Notes under the pieces: model-generated
Told to the model about the DNA's origin: nothing
Seen by the model: the letters and a program-made list of their open reading frames with translations, nothing else
Databases searched by the model: none
DNA from: JAVBPE01 sp031549865
Lineage (GTDB): Bacteria > Bacillota_I > Bacilli_A > Acholeplasmatales > Anaeroplasmataceae
Reading direction: 5' to 3'
Length of the DNA: 64,000 bases
NCBI GenBank assembly: GCA_031549865.1
Contig: JAVBPE010000004.1
Span: forward strand, 12,616 to 76,615
Translations under genes and position numbers: made by a program
Shown: piece by piece, positions 1 through 9,277 of the stretch
Layout of the letters: each line of letters starts with the position of its first letter
Position numbering within the stretch: position 1 is the stretch's first letter

Positions 1-2737
1 CAATATGAATATTTCTAATTAAAGCCATATCAATTTTAACAAAATTAGGATTTATTTCTAAAAGTAATGCTTCTCCATTATAACCTGATCCAAAATCATC
101 TAGTGCTATTTGGGCATTCCATGTACTCAATTTTTCTCTAATTTTTTTAGAATTCACATCATCTAATCTCTCATACTCAGTTATTTCTACAACAATATTA
201 TGTAAAATATTTTTATATTTAGATTCAATATCAAATATTTCATCGATATTTAATGGGTGATTAGGAATAGCATTAATAAATATTTTTTTATTTTTTAATA
301 TATCTTCATTTTGAGTATATTTCTTTAAAGTAGATGAAAAAGTTAATTTTTCAATTTCATGAAGTTTATGTTGCGCTTTAGCAATACGTAATATTTCATC
401 TGGTCCTCTAAATGAAGGAATTAAAGAACGCATTAATGATTCATATCCATAAATATCTCCGGTATTTAAATCAACAATTGGCTGATAGTAAAAATCGACT
501 AATTCATTATCTATTAAATTATTTAACTCTTCATTATTTGTTAATAAATATGCATTTTTATCATATGACTCTAAATCAAATCTCTTTGTATATCCTTTAA
601 TAGAATTCTTTGTTTCATACATCGCAAAATCTGCATATTTAATTAAATCAATTTTATCTTTTGTATCATCAGGGTAAATAGCATAACCTGAAGAAATTCT
701 TATTTTTAAATTGACACTATCTAATGTTTCAATTCTTGTGGCTTTAAAAGAATCATGAATTTTTGCAATTTCATTTTCTATCTCACAAATCGAAATCATA
801 TCAAACATAAAAATATAAAATTCGTCCCCAGATCTGCGTCCATAAAGCATATTATGTTTATCTTTACAATAATCTATAATAACTTTTGCTGATTCTTTAA
901 TATAGGAGTCTCCAAAATCATGGCCATATGTGTCATTAATATATTTTAAATTATCTAAATCAAACATTACAAAAGCTGCTTTATAACCTTTATTTAAACC
1001 ATCAAAAATATTTTCATATCTATCTTGGAATGCTCTTCTATTGAACATATTTGTTAATGAATCATAATTTCTTTCTATTAACAATTTCTCTCTTTCCAAA
1101 TAATCATTTGTAACATCTTTTATAATTCCGCTCTTAGATTCATCAATAAATTTAACTTCAATCCAATGATTTTTATTATCATAATCGTGATATTTATAAG
1201 TATATTCATTATCTTTTCTTTTAACAATATAAGGTTTTAAATTATTAATTAGATTCTTAAAATCTTCAATAATATAATCATTCTTATGGTCAATTTTAAG
1301 TATTTCAGAAATATTTCTTGATGTATAAACTCTATTCGTAATTACATTATATTCAAATGCTACTACCGGTAAATCTACTAAATTTATAATCTTACTTAAT
1401 TTTGATTCTGCATCAATAACTTCTTTATTTAAAACTTCAATAGCATTAATTAAATTATCAATTTCCTCTATATTAACTCTACTTAGTTTTAAATAACTAT
1501 CAGTCGGAGAATTCACTAATTCTTCGGTTAAATTGACGATAGGTTTTGACGAAACGATGCTTGAAATGCCTATCAAGAGAATTGATAATGCAAATGATAA
1601 TGTTAATGTAATAAATACTATTTGATTAAGTTTATTTGCATTTTGATGAATTACACTTGCATCAATTACAGCTATTAATGACCATTGCTCATCTGAAAAG
1701 GGACCATTTGCATTATATAAGTTCAATTGATGATATGATACATAGATATCTTTATTATCGTTTTTCAAAAGAAAAACATGATCAAAACTTGTAATTTTAA
1801 AATCTGATTTATTATTATTACAAATATTTAAAATATCTTGAGGCTCCATTCCAGAAATAATTAAATTATTTGCTAATAATTTTTCATCAACTTCTTTTGC
1901 TAAAATATAATATCCATTATTATTTGGCTCAATATCTGAAAAAGGGAGCAAATCTTTTAAATATCTTAAACTAATATCAATTCCTAAAACACCATATATT
2001 ATTCCACTACTACTTATAAGTGGAACTGAATATGTTATTAATTCAATAGATTCATTATTAAGTATATATGGAGAACTTATATATCCACAATCACTATACG
2101 ATAATGCTTTATTGTTTTGTTTTGCATTAATAGGCTTGGTAAAAAAAGCTAATTGTTCTTCAGTGTAATTAGTAAATTGAAATTTAGTATTTTTATATGA
2201 TGAATTCATCAATTTCAGTTCGTTATTATACTTTTGAGGTGCCACCTCAACAACGATATTACTATAATCCGGTACTACTAATAAAGGATCACTATCACGA
2301 ATATATAATCCATATTTATTTGTTAAAGTGTCATTCCCAAACACAATAAAAACACCTGTTACAGCATTAGAATTTAAAGTCTTAAATAATCCATCAGATA
2401 CTTGATTTAATGCTTCCACTGATAGTGCTTGTTCATTAGAAATTAAATCATCATAAGTTTTATTTTCCTTTATCAATAAAGAATTAATATTATTATTAAC
2501 TTCATTATATGGAACAGAGAGATTCATCCATCGACTTACAAATTCATTCTCTATGTATTTTCTTTTATAATCATTTTTTTCATCAAATAATTGAACTGAG
2601 GAGTTATTTAAATTTTCATAGGCTCCTGCAATATTTATTGAAACTATAAAAAATAAAGTTTGCATTACTAAAACAAAAATCATCATTTTTATTATTTTAA
2701 TAAAAAACTTAGGACTACGTTTTTTATTCGTATTCAT
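1..2737 (-). CDS. Membrane sensor diguanylate cyclase/phosphodiesterase (GGDEF-EAL), partial
   Basis: The gene starts at 2737 after a GAGGTGA ribosome site and runs off the left edge, so the C-terminus is missing (about 912 codons seen). A membrane helix near residues 10-35 and another near 366-392 enclose a large extracellular domain, probably of dCache type. A PAS-like stretch follows (about 430-530), then a GGDEF domain whose signature reads RRSGDEF near residue 635, and an EAL domain with YESLMR in place of EAL near 771 and DDFGSGY near 882. SGDEF is a variant of the cyclase motif, so cyclase activity is likely but not certain; the EAL catalytic set cannot be judged because it is cut. The protein should make and/or break cyclic di-GMP in response to an outside signal. 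The gene follows a solute-binding lipoprotein gene by 28 bases, which suggests the lipoprotein may present the ligand. Confidence 0.88.
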   Translation of the reverse strand, partial: MNTNKKRSPKFFIKIIKMMIFVLVMQTLFFIVSINIAGAYENLNNSSVQLFDEKNDYKRKYIENEFVSRWMNLSVPYNEVNNNINSLLIKENKTYDDLISNEQALSVEALNQVSDGLFKTLNSNAVTGVFIVFGNDTLTNKYGLYIRDSDPLLVVPDYSNIVVEVAPQKYNNELKLMNSSYKNTKFQFTNYTEEQLAFFTKPINAKQNNKALSYSDCGYISSPYILNNESIELITYSVPLISSSGIIYGVLGIDISLRYLKDLLPFSDIEPNNNGYYILAKEVDEKLLANNLIISGMEPQDILNICNNNKSDFKITSFDHVFLLKNDNKDIYVSYHQLNLYNANGPFSDEQWSLIAVIDASVIHQNANKLNQIVFITLTLSFALSILLIGISSIVSSKPIVNLTEELVNSPTDSYLKLSRVNIEEIDNLINAIEVLNKEVIDAESKLSKIINLVDLPVVAFEYNVITNRVYTSRNISEILKIDHKNDYIIEDFKNLINNLKPYIVKRKDNEYTYKYHDYDNKNHWIEVKFIDESKSGIIKDVTNDYLEREKLLIERNYDSLTNMFNRRAFQDRYENIFDGLNKGYKAAFVMFDLDNLKYINDTYGHDFGDSYIKESAKVIIDYCKDKHNMLYGRRSGDEFYIFMFDMISICEIENEIAKIHDSFKATRIETLDSVNLKIRISSGYAIYPDDTKDKIDLIKYADFAMYETKNSIKGYTKRFDLESYDKNAYLLTNNEELNNLIDNELVDFYYQPIVDLNTGDIYGYESLMRSLIPSFRGPDEILRIAKAQHKLHEIEKLTFSSTLKKYTQNEDILKNKKIFINAIPNHPLNIDEIFDIESKYKNILHNIVVEITEYERLDDVNSKKIREKLSTWNAQIALDDFGSGYNGEALLLEINPNFVKIDMALIRNIHI

Positions 2738-2765
2738 TTAATCACCTCGATTAAGGATTAATTAT

Positions 2766-4274
2766 TTATAAAAGTTTACCAATAATATCTTTTAATCCAT
2801 TATACCAAACTTCAAAATTATCTTCCATATTTCTATTATATGCATCTTCATCGCTATAACCTAAGGCAATATCCTGCTTAATTTTATTTCTCATATCATC
2901 TGCATTTATGAAAGTTTCCATCCCATCAACCTTACTACCTTGAATACAAGTATCAAATACTCTTCTTACTTTAGCACTATTATTAAATGGTTTTGCGGAA
3001 TACATTTTTGCTTTTGAATAATAATTAATTATACACTCATAAGTTTTAAAAATAGAACTATATTTCTTATTTATTTCATTTCTATTTTCTATATTATCTT
3101 CCTTACCACCAAGTTTATATTTAATAATTGCTTCTTTAATTAAATCAAAATTTAAAGAATCTTTAACAACTGGAATATAATCAAGAGAAATCGCAATATT
3201 AATATTATTTGATGGCGATGTTAAATATTTTAAAAATACAGAGGCAGCATATTCTGTTCTTTCATCACTTTTACTTACAGCGAATCCAGCTCCTTGCATT
3301 ATTGAATATAGCTCTTCCCCATTAAATAATTGAGCTGGTAGTACATAACTTTCAATTTGATAACTACTATCATCATCAATAATAACACTATTAGGGAAAT
3401 AACCTGCACTTGAAGTTGAACCAATGTATGACAAAATAATGTTATTTAAAACATCATCAGAACGATATTTACCTATCGAATCATAGTACCCATTTACATA
3501 TGGTACATAATAATTATCATATATATTTTTAAACAAATCCTCATCAAATGTTAATGTAGCATTATTAGTTTCATTATCTATACTAAATAATTCTTTATTC
3601 ATACTTTTGGAATTTATATAAAACATATTGGCAATAGCATCTCTTCCAAAAAAAGCTTTACCAGTATTTTCATAATAGATTTTTGAAAATTGAGCAATCT
3701 CTTCCATTGAGTTAAATGAAGGTGAGGAAACCTTATATTTAGCAATATATTCATCATAATCTGTTTTATTTAACATAAATACTTCGGTTGACTTCGCGAC
3801 TGGAATAATTTTCAAACTATTATCTTTATCAAATCTACCTTCATCTAAAATACCATCAATAAATGAGTCCAAATCCGATTGTGAAAAATAATTTTCTAAA
3901 GATGCAACATTACTATATTTTGTATCTAAACTCATTAAATCATCAACATATGACTGAAAAATATTAGGCATTTCCAATGCCCCAACTGCCTTTGAACTAG
4001 CCTTTTCTATTTCTAAGGCCAACTCATTTACGCCATTAAAAGTTCGGTGGTTAATACTAATATTTTTTTCTCTACCAACTGTTGAATTGAATTCATCAAC
4101 TATTAGATTAAAAGCTGTAGTTTGATAATTATTGTAATATGTCCAAATATTCAAATTAATTTTCGAACCATCTTTTAATAATTTTTCATATTTTTTAAAA
4201 GGATCATTATTACATGCAACTAAGCTAAAAAACGATATGATTAATAAAAATAATCCGATAACTTTCTTTTTCAT
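2766..4274 (-). CDS. Extracellular solute-binding lipoprotein (family 1-like)
   Basis: A 502-residue lipoprotein with a signal peptide ending in the lipobox SLVAC, so Cys21 is the likely lipid-anchored residue. The body resembles ABC sugar-binding proteins of family 1 (IWTYYNNYQTTAF near residue 44, long mixed alpha/beta body, GAGFAVSK near 330). No permease or ATPase gene is next to it. The downstream neighbour, 28 bases away on the same strand, is a membrane GGDEF-EAL protein with an extracellular sensor domain. This supports a role as a ligand-presenting partner for signalling rather than transport, which is inference. The ligand cannot be named from sequence. Confidence 0.8.
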   Translation of the reverse strand: MKKKVIGLFLLIISFFSLVACNNDPFKKYEKLLKDGSKINLNIWTYYNNYQTTAFNLIVDEFNSTVGREKNISINHRTFNGVNELALEIEKASSKAVGALEMPNIFQSYVDDLMSLDTKYSNVASLENYFSQSDLDSFIDGILDEGRFDKDNSLKIIPVAKSTEVFMLNKTDYDEYIAKYKVSSPSFNSMEEIAQFSKIYYENTGKAFFGRDAIANMFYINSKSMNKELFSIDNETNNATLTFDEDLFKNIYDNYYVPYVNGYYDSIGKYRSDDVLNNIILSYIGSTSSAGYFPNSVIIDDDSSYQIESYVLPAQLFNGEELYSIMQGAGFAVSKSDERTEYAASVFLKYLTSPSNNINIAISLDYIPVVKDSLNFDLIKEAIIKYKLGGKEDNIENRNEINKKYSSIFKTYECIINYYSKAKMYSAKPFNNSAKVRRVFDTCIQGSKVDGMETFINADDMRNKIKQDIALGYSDEDAYNRNMEDNFEVWYNGLKDIIGKLL

Positions 4275-4402
4275 AAATATACCCTCTTCTCAATAATTAT
4301 CTAATTATATCAAATTTTGCATAAAAAATAAATAGAATCTGCCTAGATATAAATACTTTATATTATTAAAAAAATAATAATCTTAATATATATATAAAAT
4401 AA

Positions 4403-4432
4403 AAAGACACTCTTTTTTAGTAGAATGTCTTT
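4403..4432 (-). terminator. Rho-independent terminator of the rnf operon
   Basis: On the minus strand AAAGACA and TGTCTTT form a stem around a 16-base loop, followed by a T-rich run (TTATTTT). It lies 8 bases past the rnfB stop and would end the rnf transcript before the solute-binding-protein gene. Confidence 0.7.
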
Positions 4433-4440
4433 GATAGTTA

Positions 4441-4761
4441 TTAAACTTTGGTTTTATTTATACTTCCATCATCATTTGGATGTTCATCCAAATATTGTCT
4501 TATAGTTTGTGCTACTCCTGACTTTGCTCCTGGTTTACATAAAGATAAACTTTCTGCTTTCCCATCCATAATAGCCTCCGCAAAACCTTGGCATCCAGGA
4601 AAACCGCAAGCCCCACAGTTAGCATTTGGAAGCATACCAGCAATGTCAATTACTCTAGTATCAACTTTTACATAAAATACCTTTGATGCAATAGCTAAGC
4701 CTAACCCAAATATCAAGCCAAGTCCGCCTAACAAAAGTACTGCCCATAATATATCTAACAT
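4441..4761 (-). CDS. rnfB: Short RnfB, electron transport complex subunit lacking the ferredoxin domain
   Basis: A 106-residue protein with one N-terminal membrane helix and the RnfB N-terminal cluster motif NCGACGFPGC followed by a fourth Cys (C-x2-C-x4-C-x16-C, residues about 49-75). RnfB proteins normally continue with ferredoxin-type 4Fe-4S domains that take electrons from ferredoxin. Here the protein stops soon after the first cluster, and a terminator follows, so no missing exon-like remainder lies downstream. The start is set by GGAGG seven bases upstream and a TAATG overlap with the stop of the preceding 77-residue gene. It is the last gene of the rnf operon. The identification rests on the motif and context; the truncation is seen directly. 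Confidence 0.85.
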   Translation of the reverse strand: MLDILWAVLLLGGLGLIFGLGLAIASKVFYVKVDTRVIDIAGMLPNANCGACGFPGCQGFAEAIMDGKAESLSLCKPGAKSGVAQTIRQYLDEHPNDDGSINKTKV

Positions 4762-4994
4762 TATTTATCCTCCAATTTTTCTTTATCAATTTCTTTTTGA
4801 ATTTCTTCTTCCATATGAAATTGACAAGCATAATTTTTACATGCACCACAATTTTGTTTACTTATCATAATATCTTCACAGCCTTTAGGTATTGGGGTTT
4901 TTTTGTTTGCTCTATAACTTACAAAAAATACTATAAGTAATAAAGCAATAATCAAAATTCCGATAACTAAATGAAGTGTTATTTCTAAAATCAT
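4761..4994 (-). CDS. Small membrane-anchored Cys-motif protein in the rnf operon
   Basis: A 77-residue protein with one N-terminal membrane helix (about residues 6-27) and a Cys motif, GCEDIMISKQNCGACKNYAC. It shares the NCGAC-x4-C core of RnfB, but its fourth Cys lies before the core rather than after it. It may hold one 4Fe-4S cluster at the membrane. The start overlaps the rnfA stop (ATGA) and the stop overlaps the rnfB start (TAATG), so it is translationally coupled to both. I do not recognise it as a standard Rnf subunit; a split or duplicated RnfB N-terminal domain is the best reading. Its last third is Lys/Glu-rich. Confidence 0.75.
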   Translation of the reverse strand: MILEITLHLVIGILIIALLLIVFFVSYRANKKTPIPKGCEDIMISKQNCGACKNYACQFHMEEEIQKEIDKEKLEDK

Positions 4995-5572
4995 AGACTA
5001 ATCATTCCTGTTAATCCTAAGAATGCTAAACTCATTAATGCTGCTGTAATTAAAGCAATCGGGATTCCTTTAAATGCTTTTGGGATATTTGATGTTTCAA
5101 GTCTATTTCTAATGCATGAGAATATAAACATAATTAATGCGAAACCAAGTGAAGTACCTAATGCTTCAGCCATAGATTGGCCAAATGACAATCCTTTATC
5201 AGTATTTCCTTGCGCAATACCCAAAATTGCGCAGTTAGTAGTAATAAGAGGTAGATATACTCCTAATGATTTATAAAGACTAGGTGAATATTTTTTAATT
5301 ACCATTTCAAGTAATTGAACTAATGAAGCAATTACTAAGATATAAACAATTGTATCCATATAAGGAATCCCTGCAGGTACTAAGACAAAATAATAAATAG
5401 GCCAACAAACGGCTGAAGCAATTAACATTACGAAGCATACTGCAGCACCCATTCCAATGGCTGACTCAGATTTATTTGAAACTCCTAAAAATGAACATAT
5501 ACCATAGAATCTTGATAATAATACGTTATTGATTAACATTGAGTTAACAATTGCTAAGATAAAAATAATCAT
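4991..5572 (-). CDS. rnfA: Rnf electron transport complex subunit A
   Basis: A 193-residue integral membrane protein of the RnfA/NqrE family, with about six helices. Recognisable blocks are INNVLLSRFYGICSFLGVS near the N-terminus and LPLITTNCAILGIA near residue 106, whose Cys residues belong to the family's conserved set. RnfA and RnfE form an inverted membrane pair thought to hold an iron-sulfur centre and carry electrons across the membrane. It sits one base after rnfE and overlaps the 77-residue gene by ATGA. The length is normal for the family. Confidence 0.95.
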   Translation of the reverse strand: MIIFILAIVNSMLINNVLLSRFYGICSFLGVSNKSESAIGMGAAVCFVMLIASAVCWPIYYFVLVPAGIPYMDTIVYILVIASLVQLLEMVIKKYSPSLYKSLGVYLPLITTNCAILGIAQGNTDKGLSFGQSMAEALGTSLGFALIMFIFSCIRNRLETSNIPKAFKGIPIALITAALMSLAFLGLTGMISL

Positions 5573-5573
5573 A

Positions 5574-6326
5574 TTACACTGCCTCCTTCACTGCTTGGGC
5601 TTGTTTTTTTGCTTCAAGCTCTAAGGCTTTCTTGGCTTTTAATTCTTCGATTTTTTTCTTTTGTTCTAAAGCTATCTTTTCGGCTTTAACATTACTTCTC
5701 CAGGCCATAAATGCTAGGATAAATCCTAATGTTAAGAAACCTCCAACAGGTAGTGTGAATAAAGAAATTGCATAATCTTTTAAAGGTAAAAATGCGCGTG
5801 CTTCTCCAGCACTATTTGCTAAGAATGGGAAATATGCTCCCATTGATAATCCACCTGTGCCAATTATTTCTCTAATAAAACCAACAATACATAATGCAAG
5901 CGTAAACCCTAATCCCATTCCAATTCCATCAATTAATGAATCAAATGGATTATTCTTTGCAGCAAATGCTTCTGCACGTCCTAAGATAATACAGTTAACA
6001 ACTATTAAAGATATAAATACACCTAAACTACTATATAAGTCCGGTAAGAAGGCTTGGCAAATCATTTTAATAATTGTAACAAATGTTGCAATAATTACGA
6101 TATAAGCAGGTATTTTAACTTCTGAAGGAATTATTTTACGAAGTAATGAAATCAATACGTTTGAACACATCAAACATATGATTACTAATAATCCCATCCC
6201 AAATGCTCCTTCTAAGCTTGTAGTAGTTGCAAGAGTAGGACACATTCCAAGTAAAGAGACAAAAACAGGGTTTTCAGAGATGATTCCTTTTAAGAAATTT
6301 TTCTTAATAGATATTTTTTCTGCCAT
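5574..6326 (-). CDS. rnfE: Rnf electron transport complex subunit E
   Basis: A 250-residue membrane protein of the RnfE/NqrD family (FLKGIISENPVFVSLLGMCPTLATTTS at the start; LIVVNCIILGRAEAFA near residue 108). The core is standard. A highly charged Lys/Glu/Ala tail of about 40 residues follows the last helix, predicted to be a cytoplasmic coiled segment and longer than in most homologues. It pairs with RnfA in the membrane. The start overlaps the rnfG stop as TAATG, with GGAGGT just upstream. Confidence 0.95.
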   Translation of the reverse strand: MAEKISIKKNFLKGIISENPVFVSLLGMCPTLATTTSLEGAFGMGLLVIICLMCSNVLISLLRKIIPSEVKIPAYIVIIATFVTIIKMICQAFLPDLYSSLGVFISLIVVNCIILGRAEAFAAKNNPFDSLIDGIGMGLGFTLALCIVGFIREIIGTGGLSMGAYFPFLANSAGEARAFLPLKDYAISLFTLPVGGFLTLGFILAFMAWRSNVKAEKIALEQKKKIEELKAKKALELEAKKQAQAVKEAV

Positions 6327-6850
6327 TAGTTTGTACCTCCATTTAAGTCATTAAATGCTATATTAACAAGATTTTTTGTTAATTTTGCCCCATAAGTTGC
6401 GCCACATGATGTATCCAGAGTAGTCACTTGGGCTTGAGTTAAGCCACCAACATAATTAGTTTTAACGTATTCTTTAACTATTTTAGAGAATGATTGTCCG
6501 TTTTCTAAAAATTCTACACTAACTAATTCTTTATTATTATCTATACCAACAAGTAAAGTAATTGTACCATAATCATTTTTTCCACTTACTGTATATATAT
6601 AGCCAAGTTCATTTGATGAGGCATCACGAGCTTCTACTTTCTTCAAAATACTAGAATTTTCAAATTCAGTATAAGTTGTTGATTTTAAACTATCATATTC
6701 ACTAAATATTTTAGAACATAATTTAGCTTCTGTCTTAGCTGTATTTTCTGCTATAATTGGAGAAGTTATTGTATTAAAATAACCTATTCCAAAAGCACAT
6801 ACTAAGCAAATTACTGTTAACACAAGAGAAATCATTAAATTTTTTTTCAT
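6326..6850 (-). CDS. rnfG: Rnf electron transport complex subunit G, flavin carrier
   Basis: A 174-residue protein with one N-terminal membrane helix and an extracytoplasmic FMN-binding domain. RnfG carries FMN bound to a Thr in a D-x2-[ST]-G-A-T motif by an ApbE-type transferase. Here the motif reads DTSCGAT near residues 147-153: the usual Ser/Thr before GAT is Cys, while the acceptor Thr is kept. The codons (gat aca tca tgt ggc gca act) leave no doubt about the Cys. The operon position between rnfD and rnfE matches the common order C-D-G-E-A-B. No apbE gene lies in the window. Confidence 0.93.
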   Translation of the reverse strand: MKKNLMISLVLTVICLVCAFGIGYFNTITSPIIAENTAKTEAKLCSKIFSEYDSLKSTTYTEFENSSILKKVEARDASSNELGYIYTVSGKNDYGTITLLVGIDNNKELVSVEFLENGQSFSKIVKEYVKTNYVGGLTQAQVTTLDTSCGATYGAKLTKNLVNIAFNDLNGGTN

Positions 6851-6853
6851 AAT

Positions 6854-7969
6854 TTACACTCTCCCTGCTATTGTGAATCCTAATACCAAGCACATAACTA
6901 CCATTGCAAGAGTTATACCAACGGCTTGCTTCCATGAATATTTTGCACTTTTTCTAGAGAATTGATCAATTACTGGAACAAACATATTGGCAATTAATAT
7001 CGCAAAAGCTACCCCTTCAGGTGTTGCACCTATTAAACGAATAGTTGCCGCTAAAACACCAACAATCGTTCCAAATAAAATACGACCAAATTTTGTTGTA
7101 GGACTTGTTACTGGATCTGTTACCATGAATATTGCTCCAAATAATAAACCACCACTTAATAATTGGTATAAAACAAAATCAGTTGTATTAATACCTAATT
7201 TATTATTTAAAATAACTCCAATTACAACATTTACTATTACAAATGAAATAATTGTTGCAAACATACTTCTAAAATCCGCACTTCTACGAATAATTAAATA
7301 AACTCCACCAATTATAATCATTAAAGCACTTACTTCACCCATACAGCCAGGAACATTTCCAAAGAATAAATCTTTTATGCTATATTGTGCTATCGCAAAA
7401 TTAAAATTTGTTAATGCTGAAATTCCACTATCAAGTACACCTGTAATTTGAGTTAAAGGTGTTCCACCACTTATAACATCTACTCCACCATTTACATATG
7501 TTAAAGAGAAACAAACACCAACAATGATTCTTCCTACTGCTGCTGGATTAAAAATATTACTTCCTAATCCTCCAAACACCATCTTGCCAATTAACATCCC
7601 ACTTACTGCTCCAATTAATACCACATAAACTGGTGCACCAGCAGGCATAATCATTGCATAAATTATTCCACTAATAATTGGGGCTAAAAAATTGTTTATT
7701 GTATATTGTTCTTTTAATTTATTAAATCCAATTTTTGTAAATAATTCTTTAAATTTCATTTCACGAGGCCATTTAATAATCATAATGACCAATAATTCTA
7801 TTAATAACATACTAACAACTGATGTTAATATTACATACCCAGAATTCCATCCATTTTGGATTAATGCAAATAGAGTAACTGGTAGTAATGCAATTAATAC
7901 GTCAATCATCATACGTTTTACATTTGCGCCCTTACGAATATAAGGTGCTGTTTCACGAACAAATTTCAC
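6854..7969 (-). CDS. rnfD: Rnf electron transport complex subunit D, flavin-binding membrane protein
   Basis: A 371-residue polytopic membrane protein of the RnfD/NqrB family. The covalent FMN site reads SGGTPL at residues 167-172 (consensus S-G-x-T), and MVTDPVTSPTTKFGR near residue 278 matches a conserved family block. FNPAAVGRIIVG near 141 is also family-typical. The protein forms part of the transmembrane path for electrons and, by family knowledge, coupled Na+ or H+ movement. It follows rnfC by 12 bases and precedes rnfG by 3. Confidence 0.95.
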   Translation of the reverse strand: MKFVRETAPYIRKGANVKRMMIDVLIALLPVTLFALIQNGWNSGYVILTSVVSMLLIELLVIMIIKWPREMKFKELFTKIGFNKLKEQYTINNFLAPIISGIIYAMIMPAGAPVYVVLIGAVSGMLIGKMVFGGLGSNIFNPAAVGRIIVGVCFSLTYVNGGVDVISGGTPLTQITGVLDSGISALTNFNFAIAQYSIKDLFFGNVPGCMGEVSALMIIIGGVYLIIRRSADFRSMFATIISFVIVNVVIGVILNNKLGINTTDFVLYQLLSGGLLFGAIFMVTDPVTSPTTKFGRILFGTIVGVLAATIRLIGATPEGVAFAILIANMFVPVIDQFSRKSAKYSWKQAVGITLAMVVMCLVLGFTIAGRV

Positions 7970-7981
7970 TTTACTCTCCTC

Positions 7982-9277
7982 CTATTTCACTAATCTTTTT
8001 GCTTGACGACAATAATCTGTTAAATGTATTTTTGAAGTACATGTATAAGTACACATTCCACATTCAATACAACGTTTAATATTTAATTTTTCTAAAGCCT
8101 TCGTATCTTTAAGTTTAACTGCATTCATAATTTGAACTGGTTGTAAATTTACAGGACAAGAATAAACACATGACGCACATCTTACACATGGTTCTTCTTT
8201 ATATTCTTCATGATTTAGAATAATTACAGATGTACATGTTTTAGTTATAACCGCATCATCACGAACTTGATTAGCACCCATCATTGGTCCACCCATGATA
8301 AATACTTTATCGCTATCATCAACATAGCCATCACATAACTCGATAAGTTCTAAGATTGAAGTTCCAATTCTTACTCTAAAGTTTTGAGGGAATTTAATAC
8401 CATCACCAGTTAACGTAAAATTACGTTTGAACACTGGCATATTATATCTAATAGCTTTATAAAGACCAACAATAGTTGAAACGTTAAAATTCATAATTCC
8501 AAGTTTTGCAGGTAATACTCCTGATGGAATATCTATGCCTAATGCACTTTTAACCATTGCAACTTCCCAACCTTGAGGATAGAAATTACCAACTCTAACT
8601 ACTTCAATATTAAGTTCTGGATATCTTTCTTTAACCGCTGATAGAACTTCATATAAATCATTATATTTTTTCTTAATACAAATTAAAGCTTTTTTAGCAC
8701 CAAAAGCTTGAAGTGCATAACCAATCCCTTTCATTATACGGTCAGGGAATTCCATCATTAAACGGTGGTCGCTTGATAAATAAGGTTCACATTCAATCCC
8801 GTTAATACAAATTGTGTGAATAGGGTCTGTTGTTTGGAATTTAATATAAGTAGGAAATGATGATCCCCCTAATCCTACTAAAGAAACATCTTTAACAATT
8901 TTAGCCATGTCTTCTTTAGTCAAGGCTTTTATTTCCTCAGGTGTTCTTTCTTTAATAGATTCATGTTCAGTGTATAATTTATCATTTTTAACTTGAATGA
9001 ATTCTACTAATTTTCCACTTCTATGAAATTTCTTTACTATTTGAACTACTTCACCACTTACAGTAGAATGAATGTTTTGTTCAAAAAATGGACCTTTTCT
9101 TAATCCAACAACGCTACCTAGTTTTACTTTATCACCAGGTTTTACAAATATTTCTGATGTTGCGCATCTCGCATTTGTAACAGCTAAATAAACATACTCA
9201 GGATCTACATAACGCATCGTCGGTAATGATTTTGTTAATTTTCTTAAGTCTGCAATTTGTCTTGTTTTCGCAATCAT
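7982..9277 (-). CDS. rnfC: Rnf electron transport complex subunit C, NADH-binding
   Basis: A 431-residue cytoplasmic-side subunit. It contains the flavin/NADH-binding block GLGGSSFPTYIKF near residue 135 (family GLGG-x-x-FPT) and a soluble-ligand-binding block. It also has two 4Fe-4S motifs near the C-terminus, CVRCASCVYSCP (about 369) and CIECGMCTYTC (about 408). RnfC reduces NAD+ with electrons coming from ferredoxin, or the reverse. The protein is shorter than proteobacterial RnfC and typical of Bacillota. Its start overlaps the stop of the ANTAR regulator gene as ATGA, with AGGAG upstream, so the two are translationally coupled. Confidence 0.95.
   Translation of the reverse strand: MIAKTRQIADLRKLTKSLPTMRYVDPEYVYLAVTNARCATSEIFVKPGDKVKLGSVVGLRKGPFFEQNIHSTVSGEVVQIVKKFHRSGKLVEFIQVKNDKLYTEHESIKERTPEEIKALTKEDMAKIVKDVSLVGLGGSSFPTYIKFQTTDPIHTICINGIECEPYLSSDHRLMMEFPDRIMKGIGYALQAFGAKKALICIKKKYNDLYEVLSAVKERYPELNIEVVRVGNFYPQGWEVAMVKSALGIDIPSGVLPAKLGIMNFNVSTIVGLYKAIRYNMPVFKRNFTLTGDGIKFPQNFRVRIGTSILELIELCDGYVDDSDKVFIMGGPMMGANQVRDDAVITKTCTSVIILNHEEYKEEPCVRCASCVYSCPVNLQPVQIMNAVKLKDTKALEKLNIKRCIECGMCTYTCTSKIHLTDYCRQAKRLVK

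Noticed and set aside
4661..4849. A 62-codon frame across the rnfB start
   Set aside because: It overlaps both well-supported small rnf genes in another frame and lacks a ribosome site.
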